Below, piece after piece: positions 21,833 through 33,800 of a stretch of DNA of 64,000 nt. The DNA is taken from contig NW_020825312.1 of NCBI RefSeq assembly GCF_003286085.1, forward strand, positions 4,588,001 through 4,652,000. Reading direction: 5' to 3'. The notes under the pieces are model-generated. The model made no database searches. It was given only the letters and a program-made list of their open reading frames with translations, and was not told where the DNA came from. The translations under genes and the position numbers were made by a program. Positions within the stretch are counted from its first letter, which is position 1; every line of letters begins with the position of its first letter. This stretch comes from Drosophila persimilis (Eukaryota > Arthropoda > Insecta > Diptera > Drosophilidae).

Positions 21833-24800
21833 TCATTCAATTTCTATGTACATGTCGTTGTTTTGCGTAGAGGCACTAAAACTTTGATCCGCCTCGGGAT
21901 CACTGAGGACACTAGCGTCTGACTCGGCCTCAAAGTCCAGTCGGGGAAGAAATTGTGGCGCGTTCGTTGGTTTCGGTACATCCACGTTTGGCGTCTGAGC
22001 ATCGATGAAAAAGTCTGCGAAGAATACAAATGAGTTAACATCAATTTTGAAGACATCATACTATATTCGTTGTGTGTTTTGTTGTGGGAATGAATGAATG
22101 AATTTTTTACGGGGAGACAATCAACATGTGTGGTGTGGACGTTCAATTTGGATCATATCATTTACCTGCCAATGGTATACGATTTGGACTTTAAGAAGGC
22201 TAAATATACATATATGAGGTGCATGAAAAGTACGATGAATAGTGTGCTTGGATGGAGTGCTTTAAAAGGCTACGTCGTGCAGTTCGGGAGTCGTGGGCAT
22301 GATTTGTACTGTAAGAAAGTTTTGGTTTTCGTTCAATTTACAAATAATGTTGAATCCCGTCTAGTGGATGATACGATGCGTCGTACTATGATGGGGCTGT
22401 TTGGGCTACCAACCTGACTCGACGCCATTCCACTCGCTGACGACCGTGTTGTGGCTGTGCTGGTGGGGATTCGGATGGTCCTCGACGGAGCCCTCGTAGA
22501 TCTGCAGGTCGGTGGCCAGTTCATCGTGCTCCGTCATATCATCGAAGTCGAAGATCTCGGTCACCTTCACCTTGTTCGTGTTGTTGTCGGTGTAGTAGTA
22601 GGCGTAGAGAGCATCGTTGTGCGTGGTCATCTTGAGAACGTGCTCAAAGTTGTCGACATCGTCCTCCAGGGGAGTGGCACCGCTAAAATTCGTTCATTTC
22701 GTTCGTAAGCAACTGTTCTTCTGAAGGCTTTTCGTTCTAAATCTCCTTACCACTCATCCACCAGAATGGAGACTCTGGGTCCATATAATCGGTTCGAGTG
22801 AAGCAGTCCAGTGGCATCGAAGTGCGGCTGATCATACAGCTGCAAGATCATGCGGTCAAACGATTGTTACTTTGTATTCCTCCAGTGAAATGGTTCAAAT
22901 CTACTCACCGTGAATTTATTGAGCAGGCGTATTTGCATGGCGTTGTTCAATTGGTTGATCAACTCCTCCACCATTTGTCGCGCTTGCTTGGTGAGTTTGG
23001 GTGTCAGGGTCGTTATTCTGGGGAAAGTTCGAGAGTTACATTCGATTCGACAGTGTGTGCTGGGGCGAACCTACTTGGATATGGTGGCCAGGAAAAAGTC
23101 CATGGGCACTGTGGCTGGCAGCGAGAGCAGCTTGATGCCCCGATGCTTGAAGATCCAGTTGGCCAGGCCCTTGTTCGCCTGCTCGATGTAGTCCTGTATC
23201 ACATCCAGAACTGTTTGTGGCATGTTTGAGCTCAAAGCGTCCTGCAAATAGTCAAAGGCATGGACTGTAAGATGAGCTCTGCTTACAGCGAGTGAAAAAG
23301 GTGTAGAGCCTCGTACCTTTCTATGCTTTTTGCACTCCCTGCACTCTGGGTCGAACTCCTGCGGCTGGGCCACTGTCTCGGAGACGACAAACGTGGACTG
23401 TACCGCCACGCAGCGGCGGCAGTTGATTAGATTGTTGCGATGCAGGAATTGTAGGGCATCATCGAAGCCCTGCTGGCAGAACTTGCTGAGAAACTCGGGC
23501 CGCGGCGGGAACAGAATCCGTACAAATCGATTGATGTTCTGCCTGGAGATCTCGATGCTGGTGTTGGCCCAGTTCAGGTGGAACAGCTGGGAGCTCTGGT
23601 CCCGCGGACAGATGTCGCTCTCCCCGCAGAACGGACTGACCGTGATGGTGTTCTCGTCCAGAATGGGCAGATTGTCGGAGAAGGCGCCGTCCATGTAGCG
23701 AACGCCCCGGAACCGTGGCGGCAGAATCCCCGAGAAGCCCGGTATGAAGCACGCACAGAGCAGCGCCTGCAGCACCTCCTCGCGCGACTCAAACTCGGAG
23801 ATGATCACATTCTTGCCATCGTAGACGCGGGTCAGGGAGATGTGCAGCCGTCCGTTGACGCGCTTGTGGGCGTCGTCGGGCAGATGCTTCTGCAGCCCCT
23901 CCAGCAGGCAGGTCTGTATGTTGAAGGAGGGACTGAAGGGACCCAGTGAATAGCGCCGCGCCTCGTTCACCACCCGAAAGAAGTCCGATGTCATGCTGCC
24001 TGCAAAGAGAGGAGGTGCGAAGGAGGACGCTTTCGATTAGTAGTTGTCGTATTTTGATAGTTTCCGCTAATCAGGCTTGTATAATAGATTTTGTTTGTGC
24101 CTTTGTTTTTGGCGGGGCTATCAGCAGATCTGCCGTGTCTGATGATGCTCTGGGGTTTGTGCGTCATTGTGTCATCCAAAGGGTCACATAGTGTTCCTGG
24201 CTTTGGCACTGCCGCTGCCATTGGTGCTCTACTCGGTTATGATAGGAAATGACGCGCAAGCCTTGAGTGCCTTGAGTGGTTTGGAAGTGTTTGTTTTTAT
24301 TCGACCCCCAAGGCACGCAATTAATTAACGCGCCCGCTGATAAGCCACGCAACTATGGAGCCCCCGACCACCATATGGTTTATACGCATACACACACACA
24401 TGTAGTGTGGAATCGCAGATACAGTGCGTTGCCTAAATGTATGTAACTATTCACTCCTCCATCGGATAATAGTTACGAAAATCCACCAGACTCCACAGGA
24501 GTTATGCCAATAATATGCGAATATTAAAAGTGCCATCGAGTTATGAAACGCACTGTATGTGTGGTACATTAGTTTCGCGTGTGGCCTGTGCCATGTGCCA
24601 ATGCTGATAAGAAAACTGCTTCCCATGGCCCAGCACTTTCCAAATATTTCGATTAGATTCGAACGGAGAGGCAGAGGCCTACATCGAATGATAAGGCCAC
24701 CAAACACACACAGAGAGAGAGAGTCGTGCACATCTAAAGATCTGCCTTCCATGTATTTAATGTATTCCAGAAATTGACGCAAAGCGAATTAAAATCAGGC

Positions 24801-27800
24801 CATCAGACAAGACAAAACGATAGTCTGGTCTGTTGTCTGGGCTTTGGGGTTTGGGGTCTGCCCGATAGCCCCCTCGTGTCATGTGCATTGGTACTAAGAT
24901 AAGGGGGAAAAACTAACCATAGTTAGTTACTGATTATATGATGATTTAATGCATCTTATCGTCGATTATGAAAGCACCTAGTATCTACAATATGTTTGAC
25001 ATTGAACTATCAATTGAAGTTTGGAATCGTGCCGAAGAGCTGGCCCGTGGCCACAAGTGTGGGGTCCCATTCCCTCCCCTCGCCCCCGTTGCCACCTACA
25101 TATCAAATTTGTTTTCGTGATATTCTGCTTTCCGTTCTGTCAACAACAATAAACTAGGGAGGTACATACATACATACATATTTCTATGCAAATAAACAAC
25201 GCTATCGGATTATCGGATTACGTGCAGTCTTTAATTGTTGTTGTTATTGTTTTGCAGGGGACAAATAATTAATTAAGGGATACATTTATATGAGAAGAAT
25301 CAGAAGATCATTTCCAGATTCATTTCTCTCATTGCCCGTCGGGCAAACGTAACCGCAAGTCAAGTGCACAACTGGCGGTTGCACATAACGGGAAACCGAA
25401 CAGCCACAAAACGACAAACGTGGAGACAAAGAGAAACGAAACAGAGAGCTGCTGCTGCAACAAAAATACATATGTACATATGTATATGCATGTGTACAAT
25501 TTCTTGGGGGCTCGACTCGAATGGAATGGATAAACAAACAAGTTTTCATCACATGGCACGGGTGCGTGTGCGAGCAGACAAGATACATATGTATGTACAT
25601 GTACACGACATACAACACAAACGCATGCATTTGTTGCTGCTTTCCATGGAACGCCGAAGGCAACAAACTTTCAACAAAAGAGAGGTGCCAGAGGGCAGCG
25701 GCTTCGGGAGCGGGAGCGGAAGCGGCACACACCCCCGTTTCGCTGGCAAGAAGCCACGCCATGCTCCGACTCGACTCTCCATCTCCTCTTCCGCTCGCAC
25801 TTGTGAGGGCAAAAAAAAAAAAACGCCTCATCACGTGATATTGTGGTTGTATTGGGAAAGAACTTCTGCTTCTTCCGCCTCTACGCAATGTGTGTGTGTG
25901 TGTGTGTGTGTACGCACAGTGGGAACAACAGTTTTATGGATATAGAGAGACAAGAACTGTTCGTTCAATGAAGCTTAAAAAGCTTCCCACCGAAAGGTGG
26001 GCATACTTATTGTTTGGACTGTACAAGTTTTCTGTTTTCATGTATATGTATGTAGGTCACGTTGCAATGTCAGGAGAGGGCAGGCGAGGCCATGCCCGTT
26101 CTGCACTTGGCAACGGATTTTGGGATGCATTTTGGGAAATGCTACGACTTTCTTTTGCTGTTTTTCAGGGTGGTTTCAAAGCGAGAGGGGGAGAGGGACA
26201 GAGAGCTGTGCCACAGCTGCCCTTCAGCTGGATTTACGCGAATGAGAAGCAGCTTGTGTGTAACGCTATCTACACGCTCTGCCGATTAGTTTTTTGTGCC
26301 GCAAAAGAAACTGTGTCAATCAACAATGATGCTATAATGCTCAAACCCCATTTACATTGCCGATTGATTGTGTCCGAGATCGCTGAAAGATACGCCGCTC
26401 ATAGAGGACCCCACCACAAAGCAGTCGGCTGATAAGCGGCCATATGCATATTATAAAAGCCAGCTGCAAATTAACTGTAAATACACACATATGTACATGC
26501 ATGCGTATGTACATGTGCATTTGTAATTATTTGCTTTGTGCTCTAATCGGTTGGACATAGGGAACTAAGCCCCAAAGCAATTGACGTCAAGTGCGGTGCA
26601 GGGATATGTATTTATATTGTTGTATTATTATAAGTGCCAGTATGTACATAGATAATGATCAATCTAAGCCAAACAAAGAGCTCATTGTGCGACTTAAATT
26701 AACACACAATCTGCACTTGACTCATATTGCAATATGTAACAAAAATCGAATCACCCAATGTGCATATATGTATGTATGTACGTATATCTGATACACCCTA
26801 AACTTGGACTTTGGGCGACGGCAATCAGAGGACACGGCATGGCACGGCACGGCACGGGCACGGCACACAATAAACATGACTCCCACCACATGATAAGGTA
26901 CCGGTAAAGGTAATTTCTGCCGATAAGCAATGAATACACATACAGATTCGTACGAATGTGTGCGCGTGTGTGTGTGTGTCCGATGATGAATTGCAGTTAA
27001 GATTTCTAAAATTTTTGATTGCAGGAGAGTAACACGACGCTTGAAGGTCGGCCATTGGCTTGTATTAACTAAAAATAAATACATATACATATTTGCATTT
27101 AGAAATTCCGCCGCAGGTCTGACTTTGCTCTTGAACTCCATGGAAAATCAATCAAAACAAGGCAATTTACACCCACTGATAACATCTCGGGGAACAGGCC
27201 CTTGGCAGCGTCATTGCAGTGTAACTAAATATGTATTGTATTTACAATGCGAAGAATATTGAAAACAAAAATCAGATGATCTCTAAACAAGGGCCACACG
27301 AATGAATGCCGGACTCGTTCGAGTGGTTCGCGAACAGGAAACCACGGCTGATAAAAATGGTTATAAAAGCGCGATCATGAATGGGAATGGGAATGGTTTC
27401 AACTTGAAAGGCTCTTATCAGCCAAGTACAGTTCGTTTCATAAGGTAAAATCTGATTTGTGGCGCAGTTTTCTCTGGTCATCGCTTCCTAAATGTGGGCC
27501 CGGGGCTGGGGCAAGGTACATTTCGGATAATAAAAACTTTCACATATCCCATCTGCTGGCGGAACAAATCATCTCTTTGTTTTGCGGCTACGCTACTGTA
27601 CTTAGAACCGACGCCAAGCCGGAGGTTACCCAACTAAAAACAATTAAAAGTCCACACTAGATGCAGCACTTGGGTGAATCAGAGATCAAAATGCAGTCGA
27701 CCAAATTTAATTGCCGCAATTAAAGTGGTTACTGAAATTACGGTTCCCACTGTCTTGTGTGCGTGTATGTGTGTGTGTGTGTCTAACGAATTGCTTTACC

Positions 27801-29186
27801 TGTTACAAATGCACAGGCATCTGACGGACGAACTTTCTGGCATAAGCGAGAGATTCGGAGAGACAGCAAGAGGGTTCCAGCAGCAAGCTGCAACAATGGC
27901 AGGCAGGTAGGAGAAGGAGAAGGAGGAAACAGCAGTGAGAGTGCAATGAGAGGAGAGCCAAATATGCAAAAGGGAATAATATAATCCAGAGTGATGCACT
28001 CCCCCTCTGCGTCGTTGGAAGCAAAGTCAATGGAAATTGAGCATAGCAGAGACATCCATCGGCAGCGGCAGCGGCAGTGGCAGTGGCAGCGACAGCTGGG
28101 GGTGATGATCATCATCGAACGACCCAAGTCGATTGATTATTTTAACGATCGAACGCTGCTGACGTTATTCCCTGCCGATTGTAGATGGCGACCGCGTGCC
28201 ACTGCTCCATTGGTCAAATGATAAGGCCGTAAGGCAACTGTGCATACTCGTAGTCGAATCGTATGTACGTACATATTACACAAAAACCATGAGTAATACT
28301 CTGCCACATTTGTTTTGATCTCCCCTTAGTTTGTGTCCCCTTTTGATTGACATGTTTATACCCATTCTACAAGCGGAGCGTTACACACCCACACGCACAC
28401 AAGCACATTTAAATATATAACAAAACGCAAGACTTATACATATCCCATCCCACAGCTATTTATATACTACATACATCGACTTTTACAATAACAAAACCTA
28501 TTTTCATCACATTCCGAAATATGTAAGTTCCGTTGAACGCGCCTCCCAAGCTAAACAAAACAACCAGCTTGCTCGACCTTCAGCATCTCGATAAAAGTAT
28601 ATGTATACATGAACACACACACACACAGAATGCGTACGAATGTAAATGCGATGTGTATGCGTGTGTTTGTGTTTGTGTAGCCCGCCCATTTATTTGTTTC
28701 TGCTGTTGGTCGCTGCTCTACAAAAGTACGTTGTCCCGGCCTATCGAATATGTTTTCGTGTGGATTTCAGCTGCGTCGTAGTTTTCATAGCAGAGACGAG
28801 CCCCCTTCGACAATTTGGAACACTCTCACACAACAGACAACCCGTAGGTTCTCGAACTAAGTTCGTTGCGACCCACAAACCATAAACAGGCCATCAACTA
28901 ATTTCATATTCACGCAATAACAAGTCGCTGAACCGGAGTCAGCTGTTCTATGTACTTAGGCATATATGCATGTATGTACATTCATAGGTTCAAACGGCAA
29001 AAAAAATAAAATAACACAAAACTCACCCAATGGCAAATCACAGAGCAGGCAGCATGCTGCCAGGGAACCGGCCGAAGCTCCACCAATTTTCTCTAGCAAT
29101 AGGTGTGGAGCATATTTCTTAAAGCAAACGGCGACTCCGACGTGGTAGATGCCCAAGAATCCGCAACCCGCAAATGATAGATTCAT
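21833..29186 (-). CDS. bmm: Brummer, ATGL-type triglyceride lipase
   Basis: Brummer hydrolyses stored triglyceride at the lipid-droplet surface and is the fly orthologue of PNPLA2/ATGL. Seven coding exons splice in frame: 29186-29027, 23999-23317, 23241-23075, 23017-22909, 22839-22751, 22682-22414 and 22014-21833. They give 552 aa. The patatin domain begins at residue 1 ([17 protein letters not shown]) with the oxyanion glycine loop. The nucleophile elbow is GGASAG with Ser38. The dyad aspartate is in MDGAF, Asp157. Cysteine pairs at NCRRC and ECREC follow. The C-terminal half carries the droplet-binding region and an acidic tail ending NNDMYIEIE. Both catalytic residues are present. The first exon is separated by a 5-kb intron dense in GATA sites, which fits fat-body and gut control. 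The promoter carries Motif 1 and the GGTATATTT element. It seems slightly longer than the D. melanogaster protein (about 507 aa from memory), through the tail. Confidence 0.95.
24422..24555. mobile_element. Tc1/mariner-type MITE, 134 bp
   Basis: Perfect terminal inverted repeats CAGTGCGTT and AACGCACTG are flanked on both sides by TA, the target duplication typical of Tc1/mariner. Counting the TA and the base beyond it, the inverted symmetry reaches 12 bases. The interior has no open frame. It holds a second perfect inverted repeat, GTAACTATT (24443-24451) with AATAGTTAC (24468-24476), so single-stranded DNA or RNA would fold into a hairpin. It is non-autonomous and sits in the first intron of bmm. 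Confidence 0.7.
25885..25915. repeat. TG microsatellite in bmm intron
   Basis: About twelve uninterrupted TG units. Shorter TG or CA runs follow at about 26,958-26,980, 27,765-27,782 and 28,612-28,627. Confidence 0.85.
26834..26872 (+). repeat. GGCAC pentamer tandem
   Basis: Five or six imperfect GGCAC/GGCAT copies in the bmm first intron. Simple repeat with no other feature. Confidence 0.7.
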
Positions 29187-29474
29187 GCTTTGAATACTAT
29201 TTAAGTATGTATGTATGTGTTTCGACTGAGAACGGGTTGACGTTGTTTCTATTTATTGTCCGTTTGTTCGTTCTTGTCTCTCGCACTTTTCAACGAATTG
29301 TTTGTTGTATTTTTTACAATATTCGTGCTCAGCTCTTTTGCGATAAAAATTTCCGCAAATTTCCGAATGTGCAACAGAGCTCTCGTTGTGGTATCACTTT
29401 CAATAATAAAATAATTTCTGCGCCGCACTTCCGACGTCGTCTTCCCGAACCGTTATTTGTAAATAAACAGTGTG

Positions 29475-29485
29475 CAGTGTGACCG
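29475..29485 (-). promoter_or_regulatory. Motif 1 at the bmm promoter
   Basis: CAGTGTGACCG, a perfect reverse Motif 1, lies about 290 bases upstream of the bmm start codon in the gene's orientation. The flanking CGGAT is shared with the mop copy, so the two promoters share about 17 bases here. Confidence 0.75.
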
Positions 29486-29499
29486 CGGATCTATCGTTA

Positions 29500-29577
29500 A
29501 AATATACTGCCCGACCATCAGAAATATACCAAAATATACCGTCTCATTTTAAAAATACACCGTAAATATACTGACGA
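29500..29577 (-). promoter_or_regulatory. GGTATATTT promoter element of bmm
   Basis: Four AAATATACC-type words with TCAGAAATATACC, GTCTCATTTTAAAAA and CGTAAATATACTGACGAA. This is the fullest of the four copies and agrees almost base for base with the NHP2 copy read in reverse. Confidence 0.65.
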
Positions 29578-29579
29578 AT

Positions 29580-30195
29580 TCAAGTTCTACTAAACGTTTT
29601 CCTCTTTTTTGATATTCCTTCGAATATTATTAGCTATATAGAACATTTATCAATGCCCACATAATTTTATCCAATTAATGAACCTATTTTCTAAATGACT
29701 GGATTATTTTAAATACTTGCTTTTTGGCAAAAATGGTAAAAAACAAACAACCAAAGAGGGTAGTCATTCAAATTTTTCAATTTTGATATTCCGTTAAATA
29801 TTACTGGCTAGATGGAGTAATTAGCCATGCCCACATAGTTTTATAAGATTGATGAATTAATTTTCTACTTAACTGGCTTATTTTAAATACTCGCTTTGTT
29901 TGGATCTTGTCTAAAAAAAGGTTTTAGCGAAATAGGTATAACAGGAAAAGATTTTAGTGAAATTGGTCAAACAAAATAACGAAAGAGGATAGTCGTTCAT
30001 ATTGTTGAATATAGAGATTCCGTTGAATAATTCTGGATAACTAAAATCGTTATTTCTGCCCACATTATTTTAGGTCATTGATGAATCAATTTTCTACAAT
30101 ATTAGCTAGTTTTTAGTACTTGCTTTTATTGTATTTTGATTAAAACAAGGTTTAAACAAAATAGTTCAACAAAAAAAACAGTCGCAATGTTGCTG
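29580..30195 (+). repeat. Repeat family P: three central units
   Basis: Three tandem diverged units start at about 29,608, 29,780 and 30,008. Each has GATATTCC or GAGATTCC, GAATAT or GAATAA, GCCCACAT, ATTGATGAAT or ATTAATGAA, ATTTTCTA and a poly-T spacer. The block begins directly behind the bmm promoter element, as at mop. Confidence 0.65.
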
Positions 30196-30829
30196 GTATT
30201 TGAAGATATATATTTATATATTTTACTCGGGATAGAGTGTGACCAGATGTGCATGCTATATATTTAGACAAGCTATATTTCACATATGGACGGACATACA
30301 TGCTTAACGGTTACACTGTTTAGTGTTGGCTTACAAATAAAATCTGTTAAAGATTCAAATTTTGTATGCAACAGCTTGTTTGAATGTATTTTTGGTGACG
30401 ATAATGCTCGGAGAAATCACTAGAATATTGTATAAATCCGTTTTTGCGGAACAGAAATGCAATTAACATGTTTTTATCCCCTTATGAATTAATAAAATGG
30501 AAGCCTGGTATAAAGTTAAACAATTTTAATGTCCATATAATTATCTTTCGACAGCCCTAATGAGATTAAATGAGTTTTCACTATTGCATTTTTCTAGCCG
30601 ACCTCGATCAAACATAGACATCCGCGAGATTAAGGAAACAACAACTTTAAATGGCCAATTCGGCCGAGATAGGGTTAATTTTTCTGTTAGTATTTTTTTG
30701 TATTTGTACTTGTATTCGTCGGCAGAATCTAGGTTATTAATTAATATTGTAAAAAAAAATGGATAAATAAGAAAATATAACATGAATATAATATGAAAGT
30801 GAAACGTAGTCATGAGTGAATAGAAAACG
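30196..30829. other. AT-rich gap left of the LTR element
   Basis: No gene seen. One near-Motif-1 word (AGTGTGACCAG) lies at about 30,237. Confidence 0.4.
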
Positions 30830-33800
30830 GTAGTTGGGTGGGACGAGAGCGAGAAGAAGAGCGGGACCCTGAATATGAAAAGGGAGCGCGCGAATTCAAA
30901 AGGTGGCGCTCATGGAAGGGTGGGACCGTGCTAGGGATAACAAAACCAACTATCCCCGCTGACGAAAGTGCCAAAGGACAAGTCTGTCCTATAAATTATA
31001 TTTGTTTTTTTTTGTTTTTGTTTTGTTCAATCCGTCCCCTGGCTTATCGGGTCGGAAACACCCCTGACTTCCCCGTGAGCTAGCTGGGAAAGATAGGCCA
31101 GGGTGGCAAAGAGGCGGATCATAACAAATGGCGCCCAATGGTAATAGAAGGGATCGATTTTAAACGCGAGTCTTAAAGACCCGGTGTAAAATGGAACCCT
31201 GGTAGAACGAAACTCAGCCGGTCCGCGAGCCGGGAATAAATCCTAGCCGTCGTAGCCGCTGAGAGGAGTAGAAGTGAGGAAAATGGACATGGTAGTTATG
31301 TATCGGAGGTAGAAGGAAAGGAAGTGTGTGTCCCGAGTTGTGGTCCAGGTATTAGTAGGTGGTATTATCAGGTATTACCAGGTGGTAGTAGCCTCGTTGT
31401 CCGACTCGTGGAGCTCGCTGTCCGGATCTGAAAAGAGGAAGAGGTGCCGGAGGATCTGCCGAGTCTGTCACCTTTTTTTTTGAGGACTGACGATCCTCGC
31501 TAGCATTGTTTGGAAGCAATTTTAGATGTAGGCATTAGGCAAGTCATCGGAAAAAGAGTTTTTGTTTGGGAGAGGAAGTATTTAGTTATTTAGTGTTGTA
31601 TTTAATTAGGCGATTAATTGTAGATGTAGGTGTTTATTTATTTGATTGAATCAATTTAGATATTTAGATTTATCAATTTATTGATTTAAATTAACCGATT
31701 TATGTATTTAAATTTATTTATTTGGTTATCTAAACATTGAACTAATTATTCGCTTATTTATTTATTGCACTATTTATTTATTTGTTTTCTCGTTACGATT
31801 GAAGGTATTAAGGATTAATTAAACATGAACTAGGTGTTTAGAGGAGTAGGGTAGTCGGATAATAAACAATCCAATTTATTTATCACCAAGATAGTTAAGT
31901 AAATAGGGAATAGACGAAGGAAAGGAGTACGTTAGGAGAATTGGTTGATGAGTGAACCGGAGATTTTTAAAGGGTCGGGATAGACAAGGCGTAGCCCAGA
32001 GGCACAGCGCAGGTACCAGCCGTACAACATGCCGACGACGCGGTCCCAGGACGGTAAAGCCGGCAGTAGGCCGGAAGGGCCGTCGCAGGTGGCGGAAAAC
32101 GTACATGCGGGGTTGTACCAGGAGGACCCAGAGGCCGGAGCGGTAGGAGGTCAACAGCCAATCCGTAAGGACCTGGTGTTACCGTCCGAGTTAAGCTCAG
32201 CCGTGAACGCAGCGTTAGCCCAAGCACAGGAGACCTACCGAGCGTCGCTCGGGCAGCAAATGGAAGCGCTGAGATCGTCAATGCAAGCGGACATGCTAGA
32301 GTTCATGCGAGAGATCAACGCTGTGGTGGGTTCGTTAAAAGCGGAGCGAACGGCGAGTGATGCGAATGGAAGGAATCGGGGATCAAATGCAACCAGTCTG
32401 GGAGGAGGTCAACAGGAAGCACCCGCGAACCAGCAAGCACATCCAACGCACTTGTTCGTGGACAACCGAACATTGGAGGCCGATCAGAGGACCCAAGCCG
32501 ATCAGAGACCCGTGGATGAGTGGCTGTTCAACGGGATGGGCGCAGGAGCAAACCGAGTTTCGGAGAGGCTAGGCAGGAGCAAGTGCAGATACGAAGATGG
32601 GGACTTAGCTTCGACGGCGACCCAAAGGGGATGCCCGTGGTGGAATTCGTATTCCGGGTGGAGCATCTACAGACGCCGTATCAGGTACCGTGGGCGGAGG
32701 TGTTGAAAGCCTTTCACACATTGGTCAGTGGCCACGCAAGGGATTGGTACTGGATGCATGTTCGGACGGTAGGAATGCCGGACTGGCCGAATCTGAGATA
32801 TGGTCTCCAGCAGCAGTTTCAAGTTCGTCGGACAGAGTTCGAGCGAGAGCGAGAGCAAGAGCTCAGGGAACGCCGACAACGCCACGGGGAGTCGGCGGAC
32901 CAGTACATCCAGGAGATGTTGGTGTTGAGGTCGAGATTGCTGAATCCGTTCTCGGATTATGATCTAATAAGGATCATAAAGATCAATATTAGGGATGCAA
33001 TTTCGAGGGTGATTTATCCAATGCAGATACCAAATCTACAGAAGCTACGAGAAGAGTGTGCGGACGCCGAGAAACTGCTGGCGACGCGATGGACAAGGAG
33101 CGGTCCAGACCATGGGGGTAGTAGGCGCAGGGAAGAGCACAAAGTACATGAATTGGATGCGAACACTCACGACCCGGAGGAACAGACCGAGGCATTGGAT
33201 GCTGTCCATAGGACGAGGGAACCCGGAGGCGATCGCACCCAGCTGAGGTGCTGGAATTGCGCTTAGCCGGGTCACACCTATTGAGTGTGAGTCGGCCGTG
33301 CGTAACCTGTTCTGCTACAAGTGCGGGCTGGCCGGGGTCATCCTCCCTAAATGCCCTAAATGTCGGCCGGGAAACGCGAAAAGGAGCACGACGCAATTGG
33401 AGGAGTCGAGTTCCACGTCGCCGCGAAGCAGCCAATGGATAGGTTCTCCAACGTTAAATTAGATACCCCTAAGGAAAGAAGTAGCAATAAGGATATTTAC
33501 ACTACCATATATAAGGTTAACCAAGCTGTATTACCCGAAGCTAGATGGTCCGAACGGAAGCCGGAAGGCCAGGAATCGGATAATGGGGGACGAAGCCGAT
33601 GAGAGTATCCGAACGGGAGCAGTCAGAGCACAGCGGGCTCGGGACAGGTTTCAGGGGCGCAAGAGGAGGCGGCTCCAGGTGTGTGCAGCAGTCCACTCGG
33701 CAATGCGTCAGGATGACAGGCCATTCGCACGAGTGAAGTTGGGCCCGAGGACGCTGATGGGACTACTGGATACAGGGGCATCGGTGCGCCTTCTGGGGAA

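Larger units (their letters stand above)
24000..29026 (-). promoter_or_regulatory. First intron of bmm with a GATA-site cluster
   Basis: Seven exact TGATAAG sites occur: 24338, 24605, 24689, 26430, 26891, 28219 and, reversed, 27414. An AGATAAG lies at 24897, and further TGATAA or TGATAG cores near 24054, 24236, 27177 and 27349. By chance about one TGATAAG would be expected in 5 kb on both strands. WGATAR is bound by GATA factors such as Serpent and GATAe, which drive fat-body and midgut genes. No coding gene was seen in the intron. It also holds CA/TG microsatellites and a MITE. Confidence 0.55.

Noticed and set aside
26449-26460. TATAAAAG word in the bmm intron
   Set aside because: No initiator or leader-like sequence follows it, and it points opposite to bmm.
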